Source: DASPFV01 sp035620975
GTDB taxonomy: Bacteria > Acidobacteriota > Vicinamibacteria > Vicinamibacterales > 2-12-FULL-66-21
Assembly (NCBI GenBank): GCA_035620975.1
Contig: DASPFV010000116.1
Span: forward strand, 1-7,918
DNA length: 7,918 nucleotides
Direction of reading: 5' to 3'
Positions 6,158 to 7,918 of this stretch are shown here, in pieces. The stretch's first letter is position 1; every line of letters starts with the position of its first letter. The notes beneath the pieces were generated by a model. The model was given only the letters and a program-made list of their open reading frames with translations. It searched no databases and had not been told where the DNA came from. A program made the position numbers and the translations under genes.

Positions 6158-7195
6158 CTAGTGATCGCGGGCCAGCACGTAGTCGGGAAGAGCCAGCAGG
6201 GCGTCGCGCTCGCGGCTCGGCGGGAACACCGTGAGGCAGTCCTTCGCCAGGTTGGCGTACTCGAGCGCACGCTGATATGCCAGCTCCGTCGTCCGGTGCT
6301 CGCGGAGGAGGCGGACGATCTCGCGCCACTGCTCCGGGGAGACGGCCCGGTCCCGGACGACGTCGCGAATGAGCCGATCGGCCTCGGCGCCGCCCCGGCG
6401 CAGCAGGAAGATGATGGGCAGCGTCACCTTGCCCTCGCGCAGGTCGCCGCCGACGGGCTTCCCCAGCGCGGCCTGGTCCGCGGTGTAGTCGAGCAGGTCG
6501 TCGACGAGCTGAAACGCGATGCCCAGATTGAACCCGTATTCGCGCAGGGCCGCCTCGCGCTCGCTGGTGACACCTCCGAGCATCCCGCCGATCTGCGCGC
6601 ACCCGCCGAAAAGGAACGCCGTTTTCCGGCGGATGATCTCGAAATGCTCCTCCTCCGTGATGTCCACGTCCCCGGTTTTCGTGAGCTGGTACAGCTCCCC
6701 TTCGATCATCCGGAGCGTGACGTCGCACAGGAGCCGGATTATCTCGAGCGAATCCTGGGTGAGCGCCATCGCCATCGACTTGATGTAGAGGTAGTCGCCG
6801 AGGAGAACGGTGATGTCGTTCCCCCACCGCGAGTGCACGGCCAGGCGCCCACGCCGGAGGTCGGCGCCGTCGATGATGTCGTCGTGCACGAGCGTCGCGG
6901 TATGGATGAACTCGACGACCGAGGCATACAGGACGGCCCGTTCGCCCTGGTAGCCGCCGAGCCGGGAAGCCATCAGGAGCACGGCCGGCCGGACGCGCTT
7001 GCCGCCGCTGTTCTGGATATAGCGACCCATCTCGGGGATCAGCGCAACGCGCGACTGGATGTGCCGGACGAACTCGCGCTCTACTGCCTCGAGATCCGGC
7101 CGGATGGGCTCGAAGATCTGGGCCAGATCGGCAGAGACGGATGATTTCTGCGCGGTATCGGTCAAGGGGTAAGCATCTGGACGCAGTTGCCCCAC
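6158..7195 (-). CDS. Long-chain polyprenyl diphosphate synthase (IspB-like)
   Basis: A trans-prenyltransferase that extends an allylic diphosphate with isopentenyl diphosphate to make the isoprenoid tail of respiratory quinones. It is 345 residues from GTG 7195. GGKRVRP (64-70) binds substrate diphosphate. The first aspartate-rich motif is DDIID (105-109) in LVHDDIIDGADLRRG, the second DDLLD (232-236) in FQLVDDLLDYTAD; GEL (166-168) and KT (191-192) are also in place. The residues four and five places before the first motif are Thr101 and Ala100, small side chains typical of long-chain products, so octaprenyl- or similar synthesis is more likely than farnesyl or geranylgeranyl; chain length is an inference. 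The first 20 or so residues have no counterpart in E. coli IspB, and a promoter -10 box overlaps the GTG, so translation may begin further in, for example at TTG 7165. No clear Shine-Dalgarno supports either start. It lies 32 bases after the TatD-family gene. Confidence 0.93.
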   Translation of the reverse strand: MGQLRPDAYPLTDTAQKSSVSADLAQIFEPIRPDLEAVEREFVRHIQSRVALIPEMGRYIQNSGGKRVRPAVLLMASRLGGYQGERAVLYASVVEFIHTATLVHDDIIDGADLRRGRLAVHSRWGNDITVLLGDYLYIKSMAMALTQDSLEIIRLLCDVTLRMIEGELYQLTKTGDVDITEEEHFEIIRRKTAFLFGGCAQIGGMLGGVTSEREAALREYGFNLGIAFQLVDDLLDYTADQAALGKPVGGDLREGKVTLPIIFLLRRGGAEADRLIRDVVRDRAVSPEQWREIVRLLREHRTTELAYQRALEYANLAKDCLTVFPPSRERDALLALPDYVLARDH

Positions 7196-7223
7196 AATAC
7201 TGGAGTTGCGCGCGGGGTGTCAA
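7194..7223 (-). promoter_or_regulatory. Sigma70-like promoter in front of the prenyl synthase
   Basis: On the minus strand a perfect -35 TTGACA (7223-7218) is followed after 18 bases by TATTGT (7199-7194), four of six matches to the -10 consensus. It fills the 32-base gap behind the TatD-family gene. The -10 shares two bases with the GTG start at 7195, so RNA from this promoter would begin near 7187, inside the first codons of the longest reading frame. Confidence 0.5.
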
Positions 7224-7227
7224 CGCG

Positions 7228-7918
7228 CTAAGCCGTTTGGACGGATGGAGTTGGCCCAAACAGGGCGTGGAAATTGCGCGACACGTCCGTGCGGAGCTCG
7301 TCAGGCGGAACCCCGATGGTGCGGGCAATCGCGGCGGCGACCTCGACGACGAACGCCGGCTCGTTCCGGCGGCCGCGGAACGGCACGGGAGCCAGATACG
7401 GCGAGTCGGTCTCGAGCAGCAGCCTGTCGCGCGGGACGAGCCGGGCGACCGCGCGCAGCTCCTCCGCTTTGGGGAACGTGGCTATCCCCGACAGCGACAC
7501 GAAAAATCCCGCGTCGAGCGCCCGCTGCGCCATGGGGCGATCGCCAGTGAAGCAGTGAAACACGCCACGCACGACGCCGGCTCCCGCCTCACGCAGGACC
7601 GCGAACGTGTCATCGTCGGCCTCCCGCGTGTGGATCACGACTGGCAGCTGCAGCTCGCGGGCGAGCTCGATCTGCGCGCCAAACAGCTGGCCCTGGACGT
7701 TCCTCGGGGCGAAGTCGTAATGGTAGTCGAGGCCGATCTCGCCAATCGCGCAGGCCCCCTCGGCCCTCACCGCCCCGCGGACCACCCCCGCCGCGTCGCC
7801 CGGCCGTCCTGCGAAGGCGCCGGCCTGGTGCGGATGGACGCCCGCTGCGAACTGAACGGCCGGCCAGAGCTCGCGCACACGCCTGCCCGCCGCCGATTCT
7901 TCCTCGTCGCCCGCAGCC
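7228..7918 (-). CDS. TatD family metal-dependent hydrolase/DNase, N-terminus outside window
   Basis: The C-terminal 229 residues of a TatD/YcfH-type amidohydrolase-fold enzyme; family members are about 255-265 long, so the first 35-40 residues, including the N-terminal HxH metal motif, lie beyond the right edge. The frame is open to the edge and the segment before the GTG at 7878 aligns with the family, so that codon is internal. Visible family motifs in order are AAGVHPHQAG, CAIGEIGLDYHYDF with a metal-ligand Glu, LPVVIHTREADDDTF, VFHCFTGD, GFFVSLSGIATFPKA, and the hallmark ETDSPYLAPVPFRGRRNEP with a catalytic Asp. TatD enzymes are cytoplasmic 3'-5' exonucleases active on damaged DNA or RNA; related members act on D-aminoacyl-tRNA, and sequence does not separate these roles here. 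All metal and catalytic residues in view are intact. It leads the co-directional block followed by the prenyl synthase. Confidence 0.93.
   Translation of the reverse strand, partial: AAGDEEESAAGRRVRELWPAVQFAAGVHPHQAGAFAGRPGDAAGVVRGAVRAEGACAIGEIGLDYHYDFAPRNVQGQLFGAQIELARELQLPVVIHTREADDDTFAVLREAGAGVVRGVFHCFTGDRPMAQRALDAGFFVSLSGIATFPKAEELRAVARLVPRDRLLLETDSPYLAPVPFRGRRNEPAFVVEVAAAIARTIGVPPDELRTDVSRNFHALFGPTPSVQTA

Noticed and set aside
6045..7328. A 427-codon minus-strand frame over the prenyl synthase
   Set aside because: The competing frame at 6158-7195 has both aspartate-rich motifs; this one has no motif and extends into neighbouring gene sequence.
7228..7878. Taking the GTG at 7878 as the start of the TatD-family gene
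   Set aside because: The frame stays open to the window edge and the family requires 35-40 further residues with an HxH metal motif, so the codon is internal.

Overview
The window is a GC-rich bacterial chromosome segment (by eye about two thirds G+C). Every supported gene lies on the minus strand, so transcription runs from right to left. Nothing in it is a mobile element, CRISPR array, tRNA or defence system. The gene content and style, including the repeat-laden GC-rich RNase P RNA, would fit Acidobacteriota or a similar deep-branching GC-rich phylum, but that placement is an impression and not something the sequence proves.

In transcription order, the right edge carries most of a TatD-family metal-dependent hydrolase, whose N-terminus lies outside the window. 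A 32-base gap containing a good sigma70-like promoter leads to a long-chain polyprenyl diphosphate synthase. A 170-base gap with three inverted repeats follows, then a complete NAD+-dependent DNA ligase (ligA). The ligA stop codon overlaps the start of a membrane-anchored HtrA/DegP-type serine protease with two PDZ domains. After 120 bases comes an NtrC-family sigma54-dependent response regulator with no kinase gene in view.

The next 600 or so bases hold no protein gene. They encode a type-A RNase P RNA (rnpB) with its own extended -10 promoter and a hairpin-plus-T-tract terminator. The conserved core regions are all recognisable, but the RNA is about 610 nt, much larger than the usual 350-400 nt, because several peripheral helices are enlarged with repeated GC-rich modules. 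The first 76 codons of an NAD-dependent sugar epimerase/dehydratase (SDR) start only 22 bases past the rnpB T-tract and run off the left edge.

The genes are mostly housekeeping: RNA processing, DNA joining, isoprenoid quinone side-chain synthesis, envelope protein quality control, and regulation. They do not form one obvious pathway. The observations most worth following up are the enlarged rnpB with its duplicated 22-nt module, the competition between its P1 helix and its terminator, and the promoter that overlaps the annotated-type start of the prenyl synthase. I saw no convincing previously undescribed multi-gene system.
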